Below are positions 19,994 to 28,404 of a DNA stretch of 64,000 nt, one piece after another. The DNA lies in NCBI GenBank assembly GCA_019448385.1, contig JAGTXO010000007.1:868001-932000 (forward strand). Reading direction: 5' to 3'. This stretch comes from Diacronema lutheri (Eukaryota; Haptophyta; Pavlovophyceae; Pavlovales; Pavlovaceae). The notes under the pieces were generated by a model. That model was not told the origin of the DNA. It saw only the letters and a list, made by a program, of their open reading frames with translations, and made no database searches. The position numbers and the translations under genes are program-made. Numbering within the stretch: the stretch's first letter is position 1; each line of letters begins with the position of its first letter.

Positions 19994-20405
19994 TTCTTTG
20001 GCCGGATTTGCACCAACCAGGTTTGCGACTTCAAAGTTCTCGACTCAAATCCAGACGCATTTTAAAATACTAAAATACTAACGACGCCTGCGCAGCCTGG
20101 TAGCCCAAGCGACGCCACGCAGAGCGGCGACCGGGGCGAAAAGTACGTTGTTCGTAGTGCCGGCGCAGTCGATGGATGGGCAGGGGCGGCGGGGCGCGCG
20201 GAGCGCGGCCGGCAGAACGCGAAAACGCAGCCGAGACGATCAAGGCAAACGTCGTCGAGGCGGCCGGCATTCCGAAGCCGCGCGGGCGCGCGCCGCGCCG
20301 ATGGGGACCATGGGGCCTCGCAGCTGCTCGGGCGAAGTCCATGTGGCGCCGTCGGCGTCGGGAAGGGACCTCCACAGAGTTGCCCCCGACGCGCCCTCTT
20401 TATGC
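19994..20405. other. intergenic, 5' side of the surface glycoprotein gene
   Basis: 412 bp with no supported gene. An AT-rich island at 20,025-20,085 contains two ACTAAAATACTA-type copies and is the likely promoter zone of the glycoprotein gene. The rest is GC-rich 3' flank of the next minus gene. Confidence 0.4.
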
Positions 20406-21280
20406 CTAGAGCTTGTGGCGCCAGAACGCGTCCCACACGGCCTTGGTTGGGCGCGGCATCGCGCCGAGGCCAAGCGTCTCGAGCAGCTGCTCCCACCTGC
20501 GCGCGAGCACCTTCAGCTGGGCGGCCGTCAACGAGATGCGCGTGCAACCCCCCGGGCTAAGCCTGATTCGCATGCGCGACACGACGAGGCTCGTCATGTC
20601 CGTCGCGCAGATGGGGGTGAGATGGAAGAAGCGACCGCGGCTTTCGCACGCGTAGTAGCACCACGCGCCGCTTACCGGGATTTTCCAGAAGTTGACGACG
20701 CGGATCGCGAGCACGTGCAGAAAGCTGACCTTGATGGCCTCGTCGCACGACTCAAGCGAGCGGGTGAGCGCAAGCGCCTGATCCATGCTGAGGAACTGCC
20801 GAGGGCCGGCCGCCTCGTCAAGTATCGCGAGGAGCGCGTTCACACTCGCCGCAGGATGCCGCTCCAGCTGCTTGCAGAGCGCCGCGTGCAGCTGCGCGGG
20901 CATGATGAAGGGCTTGAGGTCGAGGGAGTTGACGTCTAGTATCACAGGGAGGGGATCCGCCTCTCGCGCGAGCTCCGTTCTGTCGAGGTGCGCGACGTCG
21001 GACGGCGATTTGGGCGGGCGCCTAGCCGTCGCTCGGCGGCGCCGAAGCAGCGACTGCAAAGCCCAGCGGTGCGCGCGTGGCCAAAGAAGCTGCTGCACAC
21101 GGGGCAGTTTGGCTCGGGCTGCTCGGCAGGCTCCGCCTTGCCACCCTCGGCATGCTCGGCCTGGCGCTTGGCCATCGCTGGCGCAGTTTGAACAGCTTCG
21201 TCGGGCCCCTTCGTGCGCTTGCTGCGCGTGCCCGAGGAGGGCGCCTCGTCCTCACGCGAGACGCGAATTGGAGATGCCAT
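20406..21280 (-). pseudogene. A20-like zinc finger protein, reading frame interrupted
   Basis: Two overlapping minus frames look like one gene. Frame 1 (ATG at 21280) encodes a Lys/Glu-rich N-terminus and an A20-like finger: CPVCSSFFGHARTAGLCSRC (C-x2-C-x12-C-x2-C with the FFG and GLCSxC hallmarks). Natural-looking sequence then continues in a different frame (from about 21,040 to the stop at 20406): PLPVILDVNSLDLKPFIMP, then a helical domain and a beta-rich segment (NFWKIPVSGAWCYYACES). The switch lies between about 21,060 and 21,020 and needs a shift of -1. No plausible GT-AG or GC-AG intron joins them without deleting finger cysteines. Causes: a true frameshift, a sequencing error, or recoding. 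A20 fingers bind ubiquitin, but the role here is unknown. Confidence 0.55.
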
Positions 21281-21335
21281 GGGTCCCTGGCGTTGTTGCA
21301 GGTGAATTCAATTCACCACGCGACCAAAACGAACG
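21281..21335. promoter_or_regulatory. 55-bp bidirectional promoter with perfect palindrome
   Basis: Only 55 bp separate the divergent ATGs at 21280 (-) and 21336 (+). The centre (21,301-21,317) is the perfect palindrome GGTGAATTCAATTCACC. A symmetric site is what one would expect of a dimeric factor or a shared initiator acting on both genes. Function is inferred. Confidence 0.5.
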
Positions 21336-22034
21336 ATGCCGGGGGCACGTTTGACCGCCGTGCTGTTCGTGCACGTCGGCGCGTGCTCGCCGTGCGCGAC
21401 ACAGCGGCTCCTCTCACGCGTTTGGCAGCTTCCTCTCGGGGGCATTGGCGCTACAAGGGCGCAGCGCGCCGACGTTGGCGCGCTCGTCCGCGCGGTCGAA
21501 GCGCAGTCCGCACGATTTGCGGCACCCGCAACGCACGACGCGGATGCGGCGCTCGGCGGAGTCTGGCGCGTGCTCTACGCGGAGGCACCACCCCCGAGCA
21601 ACGGGCAGCTTGGACCGCTGCGAGGCGTTGCCCTCCAGCGTATCAACGTGCCCGCCCGACGCTACGAGAACGAGCTGCGCGTCGGCGAGGAGGAGCGCCC
21701 GTGGTTGCGCGTGCGGCTCGGCGCAGATTGGGACGCGCTCGACGCGCACACGTGGCGCGTCCACTTCCGCTCGTTGACCGTCCACGCGCGCTTGCTGGGC
21801 AAGGAAGTACGCCTGCTTGAACGGGCGTTCCCTGACGGCACGACGCGCATGTGGCGCTTCAGCTTTGCAGATGGGACCGTGCGCGTCGTTCGTGCCGGGC
21901 AGGGCGGTGGCACGGTGAGCGAGGTCAGGCGTGCGCTGGGCACACGTGAGACGGGGCAGGACGACGATTGCCTTTTCGTGCTTGAACGACTCAGCTCGTG
22001 CGAGGCGCTTCGGCGGAGTGAGGCGAGCGAATGA
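21336..22034 (+). CDS. PAP/fibrillin family protein, probably plastid lipid-associated
   Basis: 232 residues, single exon. Fibrillin hallmarks appear in order: LGGVWRVLYAEAPPPSNGQL, PLRGVALQRINVPARRYENE, then PWLRVRLGADWDAL, LLERAFPDGTTRMWRFSFAD and near the end CLFVLERLSS. The family folds as a lipocalin-like barrel and associates with plastoglobules and thylakoids, binding lipids or quinones. Residues 1-45 (MPGARLTAVLFVHVGACSPC onward) are a plausible targeting presequence. It shares a 55-bp promoter with the A20-like gene. Its presence is the main evidence for a plastid in this organism. Confidence 0.8.
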   Translation: MPGARLTAVLFVHVGACSPCATQRLLSRVWQLPLGGIGATRAQRADVGALVRAVEAQSARFAAPATHDADAALGGVWRVLYAEAPPPSNGQLGPLRGVALQRINVPARRYENELRVGEEERPWLRVRLGADWDALDAHTWRVHFRSLTVHARLLGKEVRLLERAFPDGTTRMWRFSFADGTVRVVRAGQGGGTVSEVRRALGTRETGQDDDCLFVLERLSSCEALRRSEASE

Positions 22035-22086
22035 GCACTGCGGGGCTGGATTCTGACAGTGGGGGGGCCACGGCACAGCTCGGCTC

Positions 22087-23493
22087 TCAAAACACGGCGG
22101 CAAGCGGCAGCGCCGTCACGTCGCTCTCCTCGACGAGCCGGCCGACGAAGTAGCGCGCGGCGCCGGACCGGTCGCAAATCGGCTCGACCGTGACACGGTT
22201 CGTGAACGGGTGGCCGCCCTTCTTGTAGTTGGTCAGGCGCATCGTCACCGGCCGGTTGCGCTCGACCAGCTCCGCCATCGACGCGGCGAGCACCGCCGCG
22301 TCCGTGCGCGGCCCCTGGATCGTGCGCAGCGTCTTCCCAGAAACTTCCTCGGGCTGAAAGTCGCAGAGCGCGCACCACGCGTCGTTGACGTGGACGATCG
22401 GGAAGGGCGGCGTGGCGCGCGTCACGACGACGTTGGCCGCGCTGTCGAGCAGCGCCTGCGCGAGCGCCTCGACGAACACGTCGTCCTCAGCGCCGGCCGC
22501 GTCGACGGGGGCGGCGGCGGCCGCCGCGGTGACTGTCGCGCGCGCGCCGTCCGGCTCGGCGCGCGTGCGCGAGCGCTTGGCTGCTGGCTCATCGTCGACG
22601 GCGATTTGGCCGACAAAAAGGCTGGCGTCGGTGCACGGCGAAACGGTCAGCCGGTTGTGAAACGGCCGCCCCGCCTGCGTGTAGTTCACAAGCGTGCCCG
22701 TCCACGCGCCTGCGCCGCCCGCCTCGCGCAGCTCGGCCGACCCCAGCGCCTCGTGCAGACTCTCAAGCACGTCGCGCTGGGTAAGCGGGCCGTGCAAAAA
22801 AGACAGACTGCGGCGGCGCGCGACGCTCGGGTCCCAGCCCACCTGCTCAAAGAACGGCCGGTTCGCAAAGAGCAGCGTGTAGCGCGGCGTCCGGCGCGTC
22901 GCGACGACCGCCTCTGCACGCGTCGCGTCGAGCACGTCGTCAAGCGAATAGCGATCGAGGGGCGCGGGCGCGGCGCGCTCGGGCACGCCGCACTCAGACC
23001 AGATGTCCTGCAGCACGTCAAACGTGTGGTACTCGAAGCGGCCGCCGAACGGCCGCGCGCTCGCCGCCGCACCCGGCGGGAGGAGGACGCGCGCGCACGT
23101 CGTGCAGAACTTGTCGAATGAGAGCGGGCGCGCGAGCAGCGCGGCTGGGCTGTGGATGGGCACGTCCGCGGCAGGAGCATGCACGCGCGCGACCCAAACG
23201 ATCGTGCGCGCGAGCAGCTCCGCCGCCTTCACGCCCCCGAGCGCGCTGAGGTCGGCCGGCACGGCGTCCTCGTCAACAAACGCGACGTCAAAGCGCGGGC
23301 CCGCCGCGCGCGCCCCAGAGTCAAACGTCGGCCAGCCGTACGACACGGCCCATGCCGTGGCAAAATCGCGGTTGTACGACCAGAGCAGCCGCTCCAGGTG
23401 CAGGTTGGCGTACGGCCTGCGCTCGGCTGACGCCGGCCGCACGTAGAGCGCCGCCAATCCCGCCTTGGCTTCCGTCCTGGCCATCTTCCGCAT
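22087..23493 (-). CDS. tandem PAS (LOV-like) domain protein
   Basis: 468 residues from the ATG at 23493; a second ATG at 23484 is possible. Two PAS domains: about residues 200-310 (YTLLFANRPFFEQVGWDP and TGTLVNYTQAGRPFHNRLTV) and about 365-455 (FPIVHVNDAWCALCDF, RLTNYKKGGHPFTNRVTVEP). The NYKKGGxxFxNR block is typical of LOV domains that bind flavin, but the LOV core GRNCRFLQG is replaced by GKTLRTIQG in PAS-2 and LSFLHG in PAS-1, so the photoactive cysteine is absent from both. The N-terminal 200 residues form a separate unrecognised domain (RFDVAFVDEDAVPADLSALG). No output domain such as a kinase or bZIP is seen. Possible role: redox or ligand sensing, or a light sensor working by a cysteine-independent route (inference). 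Confidence 0.75.
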   Translation of the reverse strand: MRKMARTEAKAGLAALYVRPASAERRPYANLHLERLLWSYNRDFATAWAVSYGWPTFDSGARAAGPRFDVAFVDEDAVPADLSALGGVKAAELLARTIVWVARVHAPAADVPIHSPAALLARPLSFDKFCTTCARVLLPPGAAASARPFGGRFEYHTFDVLQDIWSECGVPERAAPAPLDRYSLDDVLDATRAEAVVATRRTPRYTLLFANRPFFEQVGWDPSVARRRSLSFLHGPLTQRDVLESLHEALGSAELREAGGAGAWTGTLVNYTQAGRPFHNRLTVSPCTDASLFVGQIAVDDEPAAKRSRTRAEPDGARATVTAAAAAAPVDAAGAEDDVFVEALAQALLDSAANVVVTRATPPFPIVHVNDAWCALCDFQPEEVSGKTLRTIQGPRTDAAVLAASMAELVERNRPVTMRLTNYKKGGHPFTNRVTVEPICDRSGAARYFVGRLVEESDVTALPLAAVF

Positions 23494-23592
23494 AGAATTA
23501 TCCGAGCGAAGTTTTGCTCGCCTTCCACAACCTTCCACAGCCTTCGCGCTCTTTCATCAACTCGTAGGTCACTGGCTCACTCACTGCGCCTG

Positions 23593-23700
23593 GGTGGACG
23601 TCGCCTTTGCCAATTGCCTGGCGCTCACGTAGCGGCGCACTCGGCGCGCCCACCGCCATGCGTCGCGGGCGCCAAGCAATCGGCAAAGGCGACGTCCACG
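23593..23700. repeat. imperfect 31-bp inverted repeat (hairpin)
   Basis: GTGGACGTCGCCTTTGCCAA... at 23,593-23,623 is mirrored by the complement of 23,670-23,700 with two mismatches, spacer 46 bp. The inner arm lies in the last codons of the Dbf4-type gene and the outer arm just past its stop. Confidence 0.85.
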
Positions 23701-25520
23701 GCCGCCGGCGCGACCGCCGCGGGCGCGCTCACGCGGAGAGTCACACCGAGACCATGCCTCTCGACGAACGCGTCGAGCTCCACAAAGTAGTGCGTCTGCT
23801 CGACGACCGCGCGGTGCTGCGCCGACGCGAGGTGCTCATCCAGCCGTTCGAAACGGCCGTTACATACGTCGCACCGGTTCAGCTTGGGCGCGCCGCCGGG
23901 CAGCGGCGCGAGCGCGGCACGCTTCTTCGCCTCGTCGCCGAGTTCACCATCAGCGCCTGCGTCCGCGTCCGCGCGCGCGCGCGACCGCTTGGCCGGCACG
24001 CGCGCGAGCCCACCGGGACGGCGCGCGGCGGCCGCGGCGCGCGCCTCGGCGGCCGCGAGCCTGCCCGGCCACATGCGCCGCAGCTTGTTCTCATCGATGG
24101 TGCCGACGAGCGGTTTGTACGTGCCTGCGCGACGCGACAAAGGGCGCGACGAGGCGCCGGGCGCGCGCTCAGGCGCGATCTCGCGCCCCTTCGCTCGCGG
24201 TACTGCCGCGCGTGCCGCTCTGCGCTCCTCGGCGTGCGCCCACGCGCACGCGCGCGTACCGTTCAAGTCCGCAACGCACAGCTCGCACTGCACGCGCGGC
24301 GACGCGGGCGGCGACGCGGGCGGCCCGCACGCGGAGCCGTCGGCGGGCGCGGCGTGGTGCACTTGGGGCGCCGCGGCGAGCGGCCGCCGGACTTGGATCT
24401 GCACCGGTACGCCGGTCACGCCGGCGCGCGGCGGGATGAGAACTTTCTCGGAAGTGAAGGCGGGCGGCCGAGCAAGCGCGCGGGCGGATTGCGGCGGCGC
24501 GGCGGTTAGCCCGGGCTGCTTGGACGGCGGTGGGCCGAGCGGCGAAGCGCGCGGCTGCACTGCCGTGGTGCGCGCGGTGGCTGGTCTGGCGTCCGGCGCG
24601 CTCCGCCGGCCGGCGCACGTCGGCTTGTCGGGCGGCGCGTGCGTGGCCGCTGCGACGACCGCCGTCGTCGTCGCCGTCGTCGCCGTCGCCGTCGTCGTGG
24701 CCGTGGCGTGGCTGACCTCGGTGCCGCACAGCGATTCGGACCGCGCGAGCTCCATGCGGGCCCGACATTCGGCTGAATCCACGCGCCGCATCGTCTGCTC
24801 CGTGGCGGCGCTCGGCCGCGCGCCGAGCCGCGCGCCCGCGTCCGCGCGGCCGCCGCCGCACTCGAGCGGGAGGCGTGTCTCGTCGCCGGCAGGCGCGACG
24901 GCGCGTCGCGCGAATACGGCGCCCGCGTTCTCAACGTTCGACCCGCCCTTGAAGAGCTCGTTCGGCGGCCGGACGTTGACGGCACGTGGCTGCAAAAGTT
25001 GAGCGAGCGCCGCGCCGCGCGCCGGCGCGCCGCGCGCCGGCGAGGCCGCGGTCGTGCGCGCGCGCGTGCCGCGCGTGCTGCGCGTGCCCAGCTGCTCGAG
25101 CACGTCACGCGCCGAGATGCACTCGATATGCGCGAGCTTGAGCGCTCGCCGCAGCTCGCAGTCGTACGCGTGGCCGCCGCTGAGGCGCGGCGACGCGATG
25201 AGTCCAAAGCGGGCATTGATGGCGGCGGGCGCTGGCGCGCGGCTCGCGTCAGCTTGCTCGATCGAGCCGCGCATGCCCGTATTGTCGCCGCTGCTCTCCG
25301 CCAGCTGCACGCCCGCCGCCGCCGCGGGCTGCGTCGGTACGCCCGCGAGCGCGGCGCCGTTTGAATTGTCCGCGGAGAGGAGCATGCGAAGCCCGCGCGA
25401 GTGGGCGGGTGCGGGCATCGCCCCCGCGTTGAGCTGGGTGGCGCTGAGGTGGGCAACATACAGATCACATCCGTCTAGCCCGGCCGCCTCCTCCATCGCA
25501 ACCTGGCGGCGCGGCGGCAT
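23625..25520 (-). CDS. Dbf4-type zinc finger protein, candidate Cdc7 kinase regulator
   Basis: 631 residues from the ATG at 25520 (25496 is the alternative). The C-terminal finger RCDVCNGRFERLDEHLASAQ followed by HRAV (C-x2-C, then H-x5-H) and then VELDAFV matches the Dbf4 motif C consensus, which contacts Cdc7. Upstream, FGLIASPRLSGGHAYDCELR followed by RALKLAHIECISARDVLEQL resembles the second half of a BRCT-like motif N (conserved position and shape only). A middle Lys/Pro segment, TSEKVLIPPRAG, could correspond to motif M. The remainder is Ala/Arg-rich and disordered. If right, it would form the Dbf4-dependent kinase that fires replication origins. Other proteins also carry this finger. 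It is divergent from the RRM gene across 294 bp. Confidence 0.6.
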   Translation of the reverse strand: MPPRRQVAMEEAAGLDGCDLYVAHLSATQLNAGAMPAPAHSRGLRMLLSADNSNGAALAGVPTQPAAAAGVQLAESSGDNTGMRGSIEQADASRAPAPAAINARFGLIASPRLSGGHAYDCELRRALKLAHIECISARDVLEQLGTRSTRGTRARTTAASPARGAPARGAALAQLLQPRAVNVRPPNELFKGGSNVENAGAVFARRAVAPAGDETRLPLECGGGRADAGARLGARPSAATEQTMRRVDSAECRARMELARSESLCGTEVSHATATTTATATTATTTAVVAAATHAPPDKPTCAGRRSAPDARPATARTTAVQPRASPLGPPPSKQPGLTAAPPQSARALARPPAFTSEKVLIPPRAGVTGVPVQIQVRRPLAAAPQVHHAAPADGSACGPPASPPASPRVQCELCVADLNGTRACAWAHAEERRAARAAVPRAKGREIAPERAPGASSRPLSRRAGTYKPLVGTIDENKLRRMWPGRLAAAEARAAAAARRPGGLARVPAKRSRARADADAGADGELGDEAKKRAALAPLPGGAPKLNRCDVCNGRFERLDEHLASAQHRAVVEQTHYFVELDAFVERHGLGVTLRVSAPAAVAPAAVDVAFADCLAPATHGGGRAECAAT

Positions 25521-25814
25521 GCGCGCAGGCGGCCGTCGACGCGTGGGCGATCGCGTGCCAATCACGCGCGTCGCGCCGCGCGCGCGCGCGCGGTGGAGCG
25601 CGTGCGCACCGCGCCCGCGCCGACGAGGAGCTGGCAGACCACGTCGCTCGTCTGCGTGTCCACCTGCGACGAGACGCGGAAGCGCATGTTGTGGAAGCGC
25701 TCCATCGCCGCGCGCCTCCCCCTTTGCCCCTTCTTCTCGTCGGCTGCCACCCCACCCCCCCTTCTCCCAAGGTTTGAAGTGCCTTTCCGCGCGCGCCCGC
25801 CCTTCTCCGTAGAA
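25521..25814. promoter_or_regulatory. divergent upstream region
   Basis: 294 bp shared between the Dbf4-type gene (-) and the RRM gene (+). A pyrimidine-rich stretch (CTCCCCCTTTGCCCCTTCTT) and CCAAGGTTTGAAGTGCC lie 35-100 bp above the RRM start. No ORF is supported. Confidence 0.4.
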
Positions 25815-27260
25815 ATGGCGTGTCACGTGTGCGGCAAGCGTGGGCACTACGCGCGCGAGTGCGGGCAGGCGGAGCTGCCGACGTGCACGCTGTTCATCCG
25901 CAACCTGATGCCGGACTACGAGACCGAGCATGTCCCCGCGTTCAAGAGCATGCGCGGCTTTGTTGACGTGCGCGTCCGCAAGGACCGGAACAATGCGCCC
26001 GTCTCGTTCATCGATTTCGAGGCGCCCGAGGCCGCGGCGTTTGCGAAGAAGCACGCCGAGGAGCGCGGGCTTAGCGTGCAGTACGCGTCGTCCACCAAGG
26101 TCTCCGAGCGCGCCGGCGCGCAAGCGTCTGGCGCGGGCCCCGTCAAGCGGCGGCGCGAGGACGAGCCGCCGCGGCAGTTCGCGCATTACCCGCAGCCGCC
26201 TGATTGGTCGGGCGGTGGCGGCGGGATGGGCGGATGCGGGGGCATGGGCATGGGCGTACCGATGCACGGCATGGGCGGCGGACCAGACGCCGCTATGTAC
26301 GGCGGTGCGGGCGGCATGGGACTCGGCGGGCCGATGGGCGGTGGGCCCGCCATGTGCTGCGGGGCGATGGGCGGCGCGCCGTTGGGGCCGATGGGGCCGA
26401 TGGGGCCGAGAGGCATGATGGGCGGCGCGATGGCGCCACTGTGCCACGCAATGGGCGCTGGGCCCATGGGCGTGCCCGAGCAAGGCAGCTATGGCGCGTG
26501 CGGCAGCGCCGGAGGCGGTAGGGGGCTCGCGCCCACGAGTGGCGCGCCGGACCGTCCGGATGCGTACGGGACGGGCTCCATTGCGGTGCGCGCGGCTGAC
26601 CCGCGGCGCGCCACGCGCGCCGAGCCGCGGCGTGCCGCGCGCCGCGCCGCGGCGTGCCACGCGCCGTGTGCCCGCGCCGGCCGCCGGCCGCATGCGCGGC
26701 GCATCCAGCGCGGCACTGAGCCGGCTGGCGCGCCACGCGCGCCGGGCCGTACGTGCAGAGCGCGCGCGTGTGCCGTGACGCCGCAGCACCGTGACGCTGC
26801 CCGACCGTGACGCTGCCCGACCGCGCGCGCGCCTGCCCGCCGCCCCAATCGGCTGCGCGACGCGCGTCGCGCGCAGCTATCCGTCGCAGGCGTGCCGCGC
26901 GACGCGACTCGACGCGAAGTCTCGCACATCTTTCGATCGTGCGCGGGATACTTGGTGAGCTGCGCAGGACAGCGCCCGACGCTGGCGGGCGCGCGGCCCG
27001 GCGTGCGGCGTGCGGAGACGCGACGTTCATTGTGAGCCGCGCGCCGCGCGCCGCGCGCCACGCGCCGCGCGCCGCGCTCACCATGGCGGGTCGCGGCGGC
27101 GCAGGCGACGGTAGCGACGGGCGTTGAGCCGCCGTTCATCGTCAAGTTTGGCTCGATGGCGTCGGCAGCCGCGGCCATCTCGCGGCTGAAAGACTACCGC
27201 TTCGACGAGGACGACGCTCACTCGCCCATCCTTCGCCTCACATTCAGCCAGGCACGCTGA
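25815..27260 (+). CDS. CCHC zinc knuckle / RRM RNA-binding protein (two exons)
   Basis: 308 residues. Exon 1 is 25815-26585, donor GTGCGCGCG; exon 2 is 27105-27260, acceptor GCGCAG; the join is phase 0. It starts with a zinc knuckle (CHVCGKRGHYARECG), then a full RRM (CTLFIRNLMPDYETEHVPAF, RNP1-like PVSFIDFEAPEAAAFAKK). A basic NLS-like KRRRED, a long Gly/Met-rich low-complexity tail (GMGGCGGMGMG, GPMGPMGPRGMMGG) and, in exon 2, a second half-RRM (EPPFIVKFGSMASAAAAISR, then LKDYRFDEDD and LRLTFSQAR) follow. It is likely an mRNA-binding protein of granule or splicing type. The Gly/Met tail would favour phase separation (inference). Exon 2 is supported because it restores an RRM-like end and a stop. 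Confidence 0.8.
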
Positions 27261-27452
27261 GAGCCGCGCGGTCGGACAAAAGACGAGCAAACGATGGAGC
27301 CGGCGTCGCTGGCTCCAACTGTTGGCTCATCGTGTTTTAGAAGAGCGCCGTGAAGGCTGTGACCGAGGCATTGCCGACGCCGACGAGCCGGGGTGCCGGG
27401 CTTGGGCTCCCGCCGACGGCCGATCACACAATCGAGTCGGACGAATGAAACA
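27261..27452. other. RRM gene 3' flank / transposon left flank
   Basis: About 190 bp of host DNA. ACGATGGAGCCGGCGTCG (27,290-27,307) closely resembles the first codons of the WD40 gene on the far side of the transposon (GACGATGGAGCCGACGTCG at 54,298-54,316). Confidence 0.5.
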
Positions 27453-27460
27453 GATTCAAA
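27453..27460. repeat. 8-bp target site duplication, left copy
   Basis: GATTCAAA, identical to 54,278-54,285 on the other side of the element. Confidence 0.9.
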
Positions 27461-27625
27461 CAGTGCTCGGCGTTTGCGCCGAGCGAAGAAATTTTTTGAA
27501 CGTTTAGACTGGGCCGTGGGCTTGTTTACACCTGAACGAACCGTTCATTTACATCGCCTCGACGGTCGCCTGCGTGAACAAACGTTCATGAACGTTCATG
27601 TAATCATATAAACGTTTACCTTATG
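27461..27625. repeat. left TIR and subterminal repeats
   Basis: TIR 27,461-27,475. It runs into a hairpin (GCTCGGCG, loop TTTG, CGCCGAGC; 27,465-27,484) that is not present at the right end. The subterminal zone has ACGTTCATGAACGTTCATG (27,583-27,602) and further GTTCA/AAACGTT words, likely transposase-binding sites. Confidence 0.85.
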
Positions 27626-28190
27626 TAACGTACACATGGTCACATACAGTCGCTATATACGGCGCGGTCCGGGCTGGTCCGGCCAGTGTAAGGCTGAGAG
27701 TACGACCCGGGTCGTACAATCAAGGGTTAAAAGCCAGCCAATGAGCGCTCGAGGGGTCGGGGCGAGGCTTATGACGAGCCTAGGACCGAGACACCCTCCT
27801 GACCGGCCGATTTGGAGTAGAATTCGGGGTCGAGCGGGCGCGGCGGACGGAGGGCCCGAGCCGGGCCGACGGAGGGTCCGACCCCGGAATGCGGGCGACC
27901 GGAAGGGCTTGGGTGATTTACGCCTAGTAGAATAGAATGGCGGATTCCGGGGGGGCTCGCAACTGGCATCGCGCAAGCTGAGGCCCCCTGACTGACCGGA
28001 CCGCGCCGAGTGCGCGTGCACCCCGTGGAGGGCGCGGCCAGTCGGACACTCTTCGCGACTGAGCTCGCCGCGGCATACCGTGCGCTGCGCCGGCGCGCTA
28101 CTTGCCGTTGGCCGAGCTGCGGGTGTTGCGCACCGCCGTGTTGCGCAGCCAGCGGCTGGATGCGCCGGTGGCCGGAACCTTGGCGCGCTT
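27626..28190. other. left non-coding part of the transposon
   Basis: No supported protein. It holds the perfect 18-bp palindrome GTACGACCCGGGTCGTAC (about 27,700-27,717) and a direct repeat pair around GGACGGAGGGCCCGAGC and CCGACGGAGGGTCCGACCC (27,845-27,885). Confidence 0.5.
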
Positions 28191-28371
28191 TGGCTAAGCG
28201 ACCTCGGCCTGCACAGACTCGAACGCGTGCGTAAACTCGAGGCGTTGCAGGTGGCGAGCACGTGAGTTCGCGTAGGAGGTCTTGTACTCGGTGGCCTGAC
28301 TGTCGACCGACGAGAGCTTGGGCGAGTTCGGCGGCACGTTGGCTCACTTGGGCTCGGTGCGCGGCTCTGCC

Positions 28372-28404
<33 letters not shown>

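Noticed and set aside
27640-27930. Structured non-coding RNA or tRNA-like gene in the element's left end
   Set aside because: Palindromes are present, but no A/B boxes, cloverleaf or known RNA core could be traced.
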